Shown here one piece after another: positions 10,001-20,303 of a stretch of 64,000 bases of DNA. The first letter of the stretch is position 1. Every line of letters begins with the position of its first letter. Below the pieces are notes generated by a model. That model saw nothing but the letters and a program-made list of their open reading frames with translations. It had not been told where the DNA came from and ran no database searches. The DNA lies in assembly GCA_965153455.1 (NCBI GenBank), contig OZ234504.1, forward strand, positions 1 to 64,000. The letters are read 5' to 3'. The position numbers and the translations under genes were made by a program. This DNA comes from Sphagnum compactum. Its lineage: Eukaryota > Bryophyta > Sphagnopsida > Sphagnales.

Positions 10001-12010
10001 GCTAATTACTCCCAATTAGAAAAATTGCCTACAACTGCTGGGCAATTGAATGCATTCCAAGATTTTAATTTGGAAGGATGTTCTACATTGATGGAATTGC
10101 CTACATCCATAGGCCAATTGAATGCACTACAATGTGTTGAGGAAGTGGATGCAATTCAAAATTCTAGTTTGGAAGAAGGCTTTGAATTGGAAGAATCAAC
10201 TATATCTGTAAACAAATCAAATGCATTTGGCCAACATTTGATTTTGGGGGAAACTTCTCAATCATTAAAATCAAATTTGTCAAATGACACAATGAGAAGG
10301 TTTGAAGTTGATAAGAAGTTTATAACTAGTACTCCACAACTTCTAAATGCCCAAAATGGAGGGAATGCATTCAAGATTGTTGCAAGTACAAAAAACAACA
10401 ATGGGGGTACTTTTGAATTTTTTTTCCCATCAACAAAATGCATGACGAAGGTTGTAGGAGTGGGGTTGGAGTGGGCAAAGGTGGTTGTTTGCATGAAATC
10501 CTTTGATGTCAAGGTGATATCAATAGGTGAAAATGCTTGGCAAAATCCATGGAAACAAGTGGAACAAACTGGGTGTTCGAAAGATTTCATACTATTGAAT
10601 TGCAACCTTGCAAACATGAATAGAAATAAGTTCAACATTTCCAAATTGACTGCGAAAGAATCATCAAAGAAATTTGGCATCGGTGTACATGTGCAAGGTA
10701 CTCTTAAACATGGTGAAGTCAATACATATGTTGAAGACAAGGGAAAATATGTTGCATTCAATCCCTTGATATGGGACCTTGTGCAATACGTGATTAATTC
10801 ATATTGCAAGCAATGTGTAGGGTCTACATCAAATGTATCAAGAAGTAATGCATCTCACAATCAAGGGGGATCAAAAGGAAAAGAGAAAGTTAACATGAAC
10901 TCCCAATTCCCTTCGGAATCATCAAATAAACGAAATGCAAATGAAGAAGATGACAAGCATGGGCTTCCTTTTTCAAATATTGGCTCCAATGTTAAAATCA
11001 ATGCAAAGAAGGAAAAGATTTTGATTGTGATTGTTTATCCTGGATTCGGTGGTGATTTTTATCGAGGGAACACATGTCATGCAGTTGACCCCGATAATGA
11101 AATCAATACTGCAACTATCAATCCTAACTTGGTTTTCCAATTTGAGCTTGGAAATACTTGAAAGTTGACCATCACCACTAAAACACAATGCAACCTTGGG
11201 AGGAGTGCACCAGAGCATTATGATGGCAATTACCTTGGGTATTACCAAGATAATATTAACATTTCCTTGAGTTGTGTAGAAGCAAATGGTGCACAACTTT
11301 CATTTCCAGGCCCAATAGTGGAGAGAGCCGAGAAAAACAAAATTGTCATATCTAATTCATCCACCCATACAAAATCCGATGCCAAAGAAACCATTGCCCA
11401 AGGTAATGTACAACTTCAAGTTAATGTTCCTCCGGTTAATCTTCAATTCAATGGTCAAGGAGGTCGAAATTGGACCACCACAATAGGAGACTCTAATTCA
11501 TATGCAAACTCATTTGAGGTGTATAATGAGCAAGTGGATGAATTTTTTATTCAAAGAAAGGGGATAACATAATCATCATATGACTACAAGTTTGAATTTG
11601 CCCATAATGTTTTGGACTATGCAAAACAAGGTGATTTCGAATGTCGGAAGCAATTTGTAAACAAGTCAAGGATCTTTGACACATTTTGGCCAAGCATTGA
11701 AACCAAGTGGAACAACTTAAATGATAGTGAAAAGTGTCCCTACATGTTCAAGACAAAACGAGATCTTATTGAAATTCAAGATCATTACCAATCCTACAAA
11801 AGAAATACAAAATTTCGACCCTTGGAACAACGATATGTTGTAGACATGTTTGTGAATCACGCAATGACACATATGATCCATGAATATTGTGAGATAGAAC
11901 TTTCACGAGGGATGGAAAACCCAACTTCAGGGTTGAAAGTAATTAATTCAATGCAAGAAACATGGCGAGATTTGCAACAACGAATGGTTTCCTTATTTAT
12001 TGGTAATTGA
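7050..12010 (+). pseudogene. Leucine-rich-repeat protein with unfamiliar C-terminal region, decayed
   Basis: About 42 repeats of 24 residues (consensus LPSSIGQLNALQKLDLxGCS, then SLKE) lie between 7092 and 10133, the LRR style of plant disease-resistance proteins. The frame is broken repeatedly: TAA near 7655, a 1-base loss near 8020, a 1-base gain near 8265, a 1-base loss near 9080, a 4-base loss near 9515, a 1-base loss near 9628, and stops near 9660 and 9807. From about 9812 a single frame runs to 12010 interrupted only by TGA at 11159-11161 and TAA at 11570-11572. After the last LRR this region is rich in predicted beta-strand (TFEFFFPSTKCMTKVVGVGL) and then becomes helical (from about 11575, YDYKFEFAHNVLDYAKQG). 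I recognise no family for it. There is no ATG at the left edge (first in-frame codon TTG), so the true 5' end is missing or unspliced. It could be an LRR-only decoy or a resistance-gene relic. Confidence 0.75.
7092..10133 (+). repeat. 72-bp coding repeat array encoding LRRs
   Basis: The repeat period is 72 bases with the conserved core ccttcatctattggccaatt. Adjacent units are often nearly identical at the nucleotide level, including silent positions, so the array behaves like a coding minisatellite. Some multi-unit blocks recur, for example a segment containing cttttgaagtttgatttgtg at about 8838 and again at about 9340. This indicates local duplication or gene conversion. Confidence 0.93.
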
Positions 12011-14189
12011 GAATTTAATGTTGAACATTTCAATGGGTCAAAGAGAAGTGAAAATACATTAATTGATTATATTTGAAATAGTGATTTATCTATTTTTTTA
12101 GCATGGTGATTTAGGGAGGGCTTCCCTTTGTTTTTGCTTACAATTCCAAATTATAGTTAATATGCTTAAAAAGTTCTATGGATCAAGGAATGCAGCTCAT
12201 TCGAGTGATGCTGATAATCAGGGCTGGTTTATATAAATCAGGCATAGGGTTATTTTTCGTCATTAAGACGGTTATATCATGATCGTCGATCATGACATTT
12301 ATAAGTCATCCTATGGTCGACAATTATGCACCAAAATGACCATTTTTGACAATTATGCACTCGAATGATGAAACTTTGGGTAACTTTTTTTCGTCATATT
12401 TTGGCGAAGGCGGCAACATCAGTAAGAGCACGAGCACATATGATGTCTACGGCTTCTCCTTCTTGTTGCAAGGTTCACTTGTTGCATCTTTGACGCACTT
12501 TGAGCTTTCATAATTTTCGAGGCCTCCCACTAACCCCATGGTCAGTGCTTTGCTCTCTGATATGTATCAAATCACCATGCCTTATGCTTATTGGAAAGTT
12601 GACAAATACAATGACCGAGCTGTGTAAGGATTTTGTCTGCATGGAATTTCTATTTCCGCAAGTGACATTAGTATGTAAGAGTTGATCTCTATGATGGGTT
12701 CTTGTTGGCATTTTTTTCCTGCACCTTTTGTAGTTTTTTCTTTTGGGCTGTTTTGGTCTCTGTAATCCACCTTTCCTGCTGTTTCCTTTGTTCATCTCCT
12801 CTTATTTGCGTTTGTTTTCTTTTATTGGATATATGACTGATTGAAGCAAAGCATCCAACAAACAAACACCAAGTTGGAAGAAGTTTGTGTGTCTCTTTTC
12901 TTTCTCAGTGCTTTCTGGTAGGCAGCCCTAATTCTGCACCACTTTGTGTTGTGTTTGTTTCATTCATAAGCCATCAAGTTTAGGGTGCTGAGAGATAAGT
13001 GTATCTTACTTCTGTAGGTTTTCTTGTTTTTTTTTCAGAACCAGAAAATCACGTGCACATTTCTGAAATGGGAAAGCAGTAGAGCGCCGCAACAGCAGCA
13101 ACAGTAGTGTAAGAGCTACTGCCGAGCCTGTCAGAAGAAAACCTTCTCCACCAACGATTGGAGAGTGCAAGGCTGCAGTTGTTGCTGGGAATCCGCCTCC
13201 TGCTCCTCCTGTGACTGGTAAACCTAAGGCTCCGGAAGGCACCCCGGTCATCACTCCCCTGGTATGTATAGTCGTGTGTGTATGTTACAGAAGTTATGTA
13301 TGATGGCCTTGGGGATGGGCTACTTCTTTCTCTCTCCCGACTTTTGTTTTGCTATAGTGTAGATCTCTTGATGAATTTAGCAGCTGCTCCTAGAGCACAC
13401 AACATTCCAAAGAGGATACAAACCTTAATTAAGAACGCATTATGCAGCAGTAGCAACAGCGATGCATGAGGTTTTTAGAGTTGCGCGACTGTGCTATTGC
13501 AGAGCAAAGGGCATGGGCAGCAAAGCAAAGGAAAAAATGAGGTCAGAGATGATGCAGGGCTCGGGAGAAAGGACTGAAGCTTGTCAAAGTCTGGGAATGG
13601 AAGAAGGGCAGCAGCAAAGATTTATGGGTCGGCAAGTTGGCGCAAGGGGGAAATTCCAGGGGGTCGAGGTGTGGGGACTCGAGATAATGCGGGGACAGGA
13701 ATCTAATGATGAGAGAATGCGGTGGTGCAAGAAGCTTGGATTATGCAAATCAGGAACTAGGGTAGCACAGAACCAAAACTTCGTTCTCAAACTTGCTTAA
13801 CAGCATAAACAATCTTTTGCTTACATTGTCTGATATGTATACACAGTGTTTACAGGAAGCTATCTGCACAAGTCTCTCTCCCTTTGAAACCTTGATTGCA
13901 AAGGCAATCAAATCCTCTAATGTTAGGATTTGGTGGTTGTAAATTGATTTGTGCAGGTATTTTGGACCAGAGACAACGAGGGCACTGTAGCAGTTTCAGA
14001 TGGTGCATGGAGTGCCTGGCATTGGTGTCTAGGGTTCCTCATCCCGGCAAGCCCTATGGAAGCATCTTTGTGCTGAGAGTTGTGAACCATCAGTGCATAA
14101 GCACTTATACTATTAGCTAGTTTTTGTTTAGTGGAAGTTTAAGGGTTGAAGAGGTGGCATTGTTTGTTGTTTTGTGATGCTAGTGATAG
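12011..14189. other. Intergenic, small palindrome, no confident gene
   Basis: A perfect 9-1-9 palindrome (TCATGATCG-T-CGATCATGA) occupies 12277-12295. Two short open frames (about 13060-13260, proline-rich; 13462-13800) show no family and may be upstream exons of the P450 pseudogene or noise. The P450 N-terminal membrane anchor and proline hinge were not found here. Confidence 0.4.
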
Positions 14190-16764
14190 CATCAGAGGAG
14201 GAGGAAGTAAGAATGATAGTGCAGAAGGAAGGGAAGTTGTTCAATGTCAACTACCCAACAAGCTTTACAAATCTACTGGGACCTTACAACGGTCTCAAGA
14301 TTGTGGGTCACATGTGGAAGCACATGTGCCACTTCATTGTCGCCAATATGCTCAAGCCTGAGCTTCTCTAAAAACGCGTCAACTTCATTGAGGATATGGT
14401 CATCAAAGCTCTCTCCTCTTGGGAAGGTTGCACTATATCCATGGAAGACGAAGCTTGAGCCGTAAGATGACAACTCGAGCCCTAATCCCCTAAGCTCTGT
14501 CCTTCCTTCCTTCCTTCCTTCTTAAAGAGCTTCTTGTGTGTTTGTTGTAGAGTTTCCCATCTACTACATGTGATGTTAGACTTTGTGACTAGTTTTATAT
14601 CTCTGTGGTGAGCGCTTGTGCAGTTAGCATTTAGTGTGACTGTTCTCATCCTCTGTGTGTGTGTGATGGGTGCCTGTGTAGTTAGCATTCCATCTGACTG
14701 CTCTCATCTTCTGTGTTTGTGTGTGTGTGGTGGGTGCTTGTGCAGCTAGCATTCCATGTGACAGCTCTCATCATGCTCAACATACATGCAGGTGAACTGA
14801 ATGACAAAATCAAGGAGGACATGTACATCTTGATCAAGGGAATGTTCTTTCTGCCCATTGACCTCCCTTGGGCTGCCTATGGCAAAGGCATGCAGGTACA
14901 TACAGATGACTAGCTTGAACCTCTTGGCAAGCATGCAGATTTCGAGTCCTAAGACCCTATTTCCTACTTGACAATATTGAAAAAAAATAAAATACACACA
15001 CACACACACACACACAACCTGCTTAGGATTGAAGCACATTCATTGTTGTTGTAAGTAAATTTGTGATGTGGTTGTGGAGTTGATCCTACATGGCATTGTT
15101 TGCTGCATGCAGGCACAAGAAAGAGTAGTGAAGACGCTGACAGACTACTTGGAATCAAGGCCAGTCAAGGATGACATCTACAACAAGTTCATACAGACCA
15201 TCCGTGAAGACAGTCCAGAGGACATGGAAGAGATGTTGTATGGACAAGGATGAGATCTTCTGACAGGCCTCCCATTCGCAGGCCATGACACTATTGCTGA
15301 TACCATGGTCTTCACTGTCAAGTATGCTGGGGAGAATCCCCATGTCCTCATTGAAATCTGGGTAATCCCCTCCCCCAGTGCTCGCTCCTGCCACAAAATT
15401 CATAATTCCAGCTCCTCCTGACATGGATTTAACTGCTCTGGGTTTAGGGTTTAGGTCCTTACATACTTTGCTGCAAAGTACTGATCTTAGTAGTTTTTGG
15501 CTAATTTGTGTCATGTGTGTGTTTCACTGCTGGTGCTGCTTGACTTATCACAATTGCAGAAACAGCATGAGAATGTGATTCAGATGAAACAACCTGGAGA
15601 GTGGTTGACATGGGAAGAGTGCAAAGCCATGAGCTTCACACAAGATGTAGGTCACATGCTCAGAAACACCAAGTTCAGGAAAGTCTAGCTCTCATAATGC
15701 TGATGCATCATGATGATCAGAATGAACTTTGCTTGCAAGATCACAAGTGTAGCAGACTGTAGAGATTGATCAATCTTCCAGAATTGATGGTGTTGTGTGT
15801 GACTTGTCAGGTGATCACAGAGACTTTGCAGCTGTGCAACGTTTCCACTACAACATTTCAGAAATCTCTTGAGGATGTTCATGTCAGAGGTAATTAATTG
15901 TGTTGAGGATTTCACAGCTGCAGATTTAGAACATAGTTTGGATCTAGATGTTGTTGCAATCCTTGGTTGCATGCTCATGGATCTCTAGCTGACTTCAACT
16001 TGATGGTCTGTGTAATGCAAGTTGATTTGTTTGAGCCTGGAGGACATGCTCCTACTGCTGGTGCTGATCCAGCTTGCTGATTGACAGGGAAATTGGTAAT
16101 ACCCAAAGGATGGATGGTACTCCCTTACTTCCGATTGGTGCATTACGATCCCACATTCTATCCGAAGCCTTACAAGTTCAATCCTTGGCACTACAAGGTT
16201 GTCCGGAACTTCGAAGTCTTGCCTTTCAAGTCCTGGTTGAAATGATAACATAATCTTCAGGAATCTCTCGCTTCTTCTTCTTCTTCTTGCCTCTCATCCA
16301 CTGCATTATTGTCAAGAATCTCTCCTCCTACTACCCTGATCTTGAAATAAAATCAAAGTCCCTCCAGGGGCTTCAACTCTTGTTGTATCTGTCAGCAGCA
16401 CTCAATTTGACATCTTCTCCCGAGTCATTCATTTATCCATGATCTAGTAGTAGGCTTCATTGAAGCTTGAGCTTAAGATCAATTGTGCAACTGCTGTATA
16501 TTATGTTTGAATCCAAATTTCTTTGAGAGCAATTTTTTGTCTTCTTCATTCTTCTTCTTGAAGATCATGATGATTATGATTCTTCTCGTGAACAAGTTCT
16601 TGATGGTGGTGATGATGGACACTGGATACATCATGTGCATGACAGGAAGCAGGGACCAAATTACCCTTCTCTGGATCTGGAGGAGGAGCCAGGTTATGCC
16701 CTGGTTCTAAGCTTGCCCTCACTGAGATCTGCATCCTTCTTCAGCATCTTGTCACCAAATTTGA
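14190..16764 (+). pseudogene. Cytochrome P450 (CYP85 clan) pseudogene
   Basis: P450s of this clan are ER-bound haem monooxygenases acting on steroids, terpenoids and hormones. Exon pieces in the expected order with GT-AG borders are: about 14190-14461 (EGKLFNVNYPTSFTNLLGPY); 14746-14895 (KGMFFLPIDLPWAAYGKGMQ); 15113-15361 (I-helix, FAGHDT); 15560-15646 (LTWEECKAMSFTQDV); 15811-15889 (K-helix); 16088-16197 (IPKGWMVLPYFRLVHYDPTF); and 16646-16764 (haem loop, GGGARLCPG). Breaks are in-frame TAA at 14369-14371, TGA at 14456-14458 and TGA at 15251-15253. The K-helix ExxR reads ETLQ, losing the invariant arginine, and the phenylalanine expected just before GGGARLC is serine. The first exon and the last exon after the haem loop are missing. 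The family resembles CYP716/CYP90-type enzymes, but I cannot name it. Confidence 0.85.
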
Positions 16765-17504
16765 GTAAGCTCAGTCTCTAGTGCTACAATTTTACTCTTG
16801 TCTTTCATCAATCTTCCCCCCTCCCTCCCAAGTTCCATAACAACAAGTAGGTCTGTTCAGGTTGCAAAAACACCACAAAACACACAAAAAAAATCATCCT
16901 TGATCATCACCATCCTAAACCTTAATGGTAGATGAGGGGTTGATTTTGTGTTGTTGTTTTTTCTGGGTGTTCATTATACTTAAGGTGTTCTTTTCCTGTT
17001 TCTCTCTGTGAAATCCCTAGGTTTTCATACTCCAAATAAATATGTTTTTAATCCCTTTAGGGTGAAGCCACTACAAAAGACTGTTAAGGGATTAGGATCT
17101 ATGCAACTGTACCCAGAAACTCATGTCAAGATTTTCTACTACCAATTGCCAGCATATCCATAGTTTATGATGGAATCAACAATTGAGATCCTTTGCATCA
17201 TCCACCCAGCATGTAAAACAAAAATTTCTTACATCCATGGTGATGGACATAATATACAAATTCTCTTGGACTTCTTTGAACATTTTGCTTCTAAAAGTGC
17301 ATTTAGAGTTTAGCTAGTAAATATAACAAGCTGAATGATAGCTTAAATGTCTGTTATGATGCAGCTTGGTGGTTAAAAATCATGATTACCAAAAAAATAA
17401 GAGCCCTAACCCTAACTGGGACTAGCTTAGCTTGAACATCACTAAAATCATGTTGCATTATAAACTAGATTGTAGAATTGTACATTTACAGAGGTCAATA
17501 GGAT
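16765..17504. other. Intergenic, nothing recognised
   Basis: No exon of the missing P450 C-terminus and no other gene is visible. A short telomere-like patch (ccctaaccctaac) sits near 17404. Confidence 0.4.
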
Positions 17505-17762
17505 GTACTAGCTTATGAGGTTTGAGTGGGTCTTTTTCTTCTCAATTAGTTTGACATGATTTGCTTTCCATCTTTGCTCTCCATTACCATACTACCTTAT
17601 GAACTTTGAGTGGGTCTTTCTTTTCTCAATTAGTTTGACATGATTTGCTTTCCATCTTTGCTCTCCATTACCATACTACCTTATGAACTTTGAGTGGGTC
17701 TTTCTTTTCTCAATAAGTTTGACATGATTTGCTCTCCATCTTTGCTCTTCATCACCATATGC
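17505..17762. repeat. 84-bp tandem repeat, three copies
   Basis: The segment containing gagtgggtctttcttttctc recurs with starts at 17524, 17608 and 17692, a period of exactly 84. The second and third copies are nearly identical and the first has a few changes. No coding function is apparent. Confidence 0.93.
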
Positions 17763-18215
17763 AAAATTGTTGTTGCACCAAATGTACTTAGACCCTGTGT
17801 CTGGGGCTTGCAATGTCTTTGTCTTTAAACTTTGGTTGAACAAGTCTATGTCTAGCTGGTGATGTTTTAGTACTTGTATCTCAAAGAGACCAATTAAATA
17901 CAACTTTGACCATCCTTTTATTTTTTTAGTTTTCAATTTATTTTTCTTTTGCACTAGTGTCTTTGGGTTGAGAGGTAACTTGTAAAAGTTGCTAGATGTT
18001 ATCCATGATAACAAAACCTGCAGTGCGACTACATGCAATTTGGTGTTAAAACTAAGCAATATAAGACTATAGAAGAATGGAATACAACTAGATCAATTCT
18101 TGCATCAAGGTTTTTCATTTGTACAAGGTATTTTACATTTGGGTAATTCCTAGTGCTCCTTGTAATGCTTCAAATCTAATCCAAGCCAAATTTTTTTATT
18201 GAATTCACTTGTTGG
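17763..18215. other. Intergenic, nothing recognised
   Basis: AT-rich sequence without a supported gene. An open frame on the minus strand (about 17676-18059) overlaps the 84-bp array and shows no family. Confidence 0.35.
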
Positions 18216-18530
18216 GGTTGCGTACCAAGGCGAGGATATTGTGTTTATATTCATTATACAGTATAGTAGCTCAAGGGATCTTTGCCCCTAGGTAATAATA
18301 GGTCTATTTTAATATGAGGATTTTTGAAAAATGATATTTTGGCTAATGTTAAAACTTGAGATTAGAGAGTTATAGAGTTATAATATCTTGACGGATATTG
18401 GTTTCTTTTAGAGGATTTTTTGAAGATTATATTTTGACATGGTGAAATATTTGAGTTTCCATAATTCTTCATTTTGCTTCAAGATACGTTTTACTGTAAA
18501 TGGCAAGGCCGCAGTGTGACACACCCCTTG
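18216..18530 (+). repeat. Dispersed repeat of about 310 bp, copy 1
   Basis: This copy starts near taccaaggcgaggatattgt and ends near gcagtgtgacacaccccttg. The same sequence recurs at 44195-44490 in the same orientation and at 44942-45256 inverted, with a short 3'-end fragment at about 28590-28672. It has no open frame. It could be a solo LTR or a non-autonomous element; clear terminal repeats were not identified. Confidence 0.85.
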
Positions 18531-20102
18531 TTCATTGTCAAATTCACTTTAGGTGTATTATTTAAGATTTTCTTACTTTTTGGTTTTTTCCTTCACATAC
18601 TACTTTGGTTATTGCACATTAGCATGAGTGTCTTTCCTCCCGGAAAACTCTGATTTTGATCAAAGGTTGTCTTTCATATATATTTATGATTTTTTTTTCA
18701 ATTTATTTCTTTTGAAATTTGACAATTCTTTTTCAGCAAGAGAGAATACTGTGATAGCATATTCCCTTTCTAGTTTAATTTTTCGAATTTTGGTGAAATT
18801 TTGCACAAAAAACATTAAACTTCAAGAGTTTATAAAATAAAGCTAATCATTAGGACACTTAAAATTTGTTAAAATTGTTGGATACATTAGTGAGGGTTTC
18901 TTGTCATGCAATTTTTTAATAAAAATCAATGTAATTTAAAGATATAAACAAGGGACATTTCCACCAAATAATAATAATAACACATTTCAGTGTCTCTTTT
19001 CTCTAAACCATAGAAAAGCTTGCAATGTTATTGAGTTAAGTACTAATCACCATTATATTGCAATCAAAATCGTTGTTAAAAGCTTTACTAAACATTGTTG
19101 TTGAGTTTTAATGCGTAAAAAGACATTCAAATTAAAAATATAATTAAGGGAATTAGAAAAAAATTAAAAAAACATATTTACATGAAATTTACAATCATAA
19201 ATGAAAATTTACCATTTTGCAAAATTTTCTAAATTTTTAAAACCGTTAAAATGAAATCAAAGAAATCAAATGGATAATACCCTAAACAACCACATAATCA
19301 AGGTATATTTGAATTTTCCTAAATTGTTTTCCAATCCTCACTAAAAACAATAAAATAAAATTGAAACTTGCATTGCTAACAAACATAACATTTCAAATTA
19401 TTTCATACTAATCACAAGTTCCTTGACCTTTTTAAAATAACAATCAACTTCTCACCAACCAATAAAATAAAAGCCCAACAAATTGGAATTTATGATCAAT
19501 TTATAACAATAAATAACCCAAAACAATCCAAAAAGGGAAAATAATAGTAATAATAATAATAATCAGCAACAAGTTCTTTATATTTGAGATGGTTAAAGAT
19601 TGCATAATTTCATTTCAACATACTTAGAAAATTTACAAGATTTTCGCATTAAAAATAATAATAACTGCAATCTAGAAACCCGAATATTTCCAACCATTTT
19701 ACATTTAAATCCAATTCACATATATGAATAGGCAAAATGCCTTGTTTCAATGCAACCCCAGCTTACTTACTTAGTTACTTACAATTTAGCGTCATTAAGT
19801 GGGCCAAACAGCTGGAAATTAAAAATTTAGCAAGGCTCTAAAAGAAGTTTTTATGTTAAGCCCATTTTGATTGGAATAGTATTGACATGGGTGAGCTTAT
19901 TATTCTTGGGGCCATTACATGGGGGCCACTACTTCTTTAGATAGTGCAAGTCTCGGAGTTAGCTCATGTTAATTCATTTTCACTTGAGTAACTAAATTGT
20001 ATTAAAGTTCACTAAGTAATTTTCTAGTTAATTAAGATTGCAATAAAATTCATTTCTAATTCACACCACAAGTTGACATTGTCATTAGTAGGTTTCCCTT
20101 GG
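18531..20102. other. AT-rich intergenic DNA
   Basis: Strongly AT-rich with many A/T runs and short ATA repeats (for example near 19545-19565). I see no gene or structured RNA. Confidence 0.4.
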
Positions 20103-20303
20103 CACTAACTCGCACCTAATCTTGGGTTTTTCTTAGGCAGGGCACCATCAAAAGCTATGCCTTGTACAATAAGGGTGCTTGTGCCCAATTTTTGAAGGCA
20201 AGGTAAATGGGGGCAAGGTTTGCCTTTGAACCACCTATGAACAAGCACAATTTTACCCTACTGCCCTACCCAGAAGAAACCCAAAATTGGGTGGGAGTTA
20301 GTG
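20103..20303. mobile_element. Short CACTA-type non-autonomous element (MITE)
   Basis: The 201-bp segment begins CACTAACTC and ends GAGTTAGTG. Its two ends form a long imperfect terminal inverted repeat: cactaactcgcacctaatct against the complement cactaactcccacccaattt, continuing through TTGGGTTT and AGGGCA for over 40 bases. Termini of CACTA...TAGTG are diagnostic of En/Spm-type DNA transposons. The expected 3-base target duplication is not exact (tgg left, tcg right). No transposase is encoded. Confidence 0.72.

Noticed and set aside
7092-10133. CRISPR-like regular spacing
   Set aside because: The repeats are contiguous coding LRR units without unique spacers; the DNA is eukaryotic.
10258-10809. 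Minus-strand frame of 183 codons
   Set aside because: Shadow of the plus-strand LRR C-terminal frame.
13462-13800. 112-codon plus frame
   Set aside because: No domain, low-complexity charged sequence, no support as a P450 exon.
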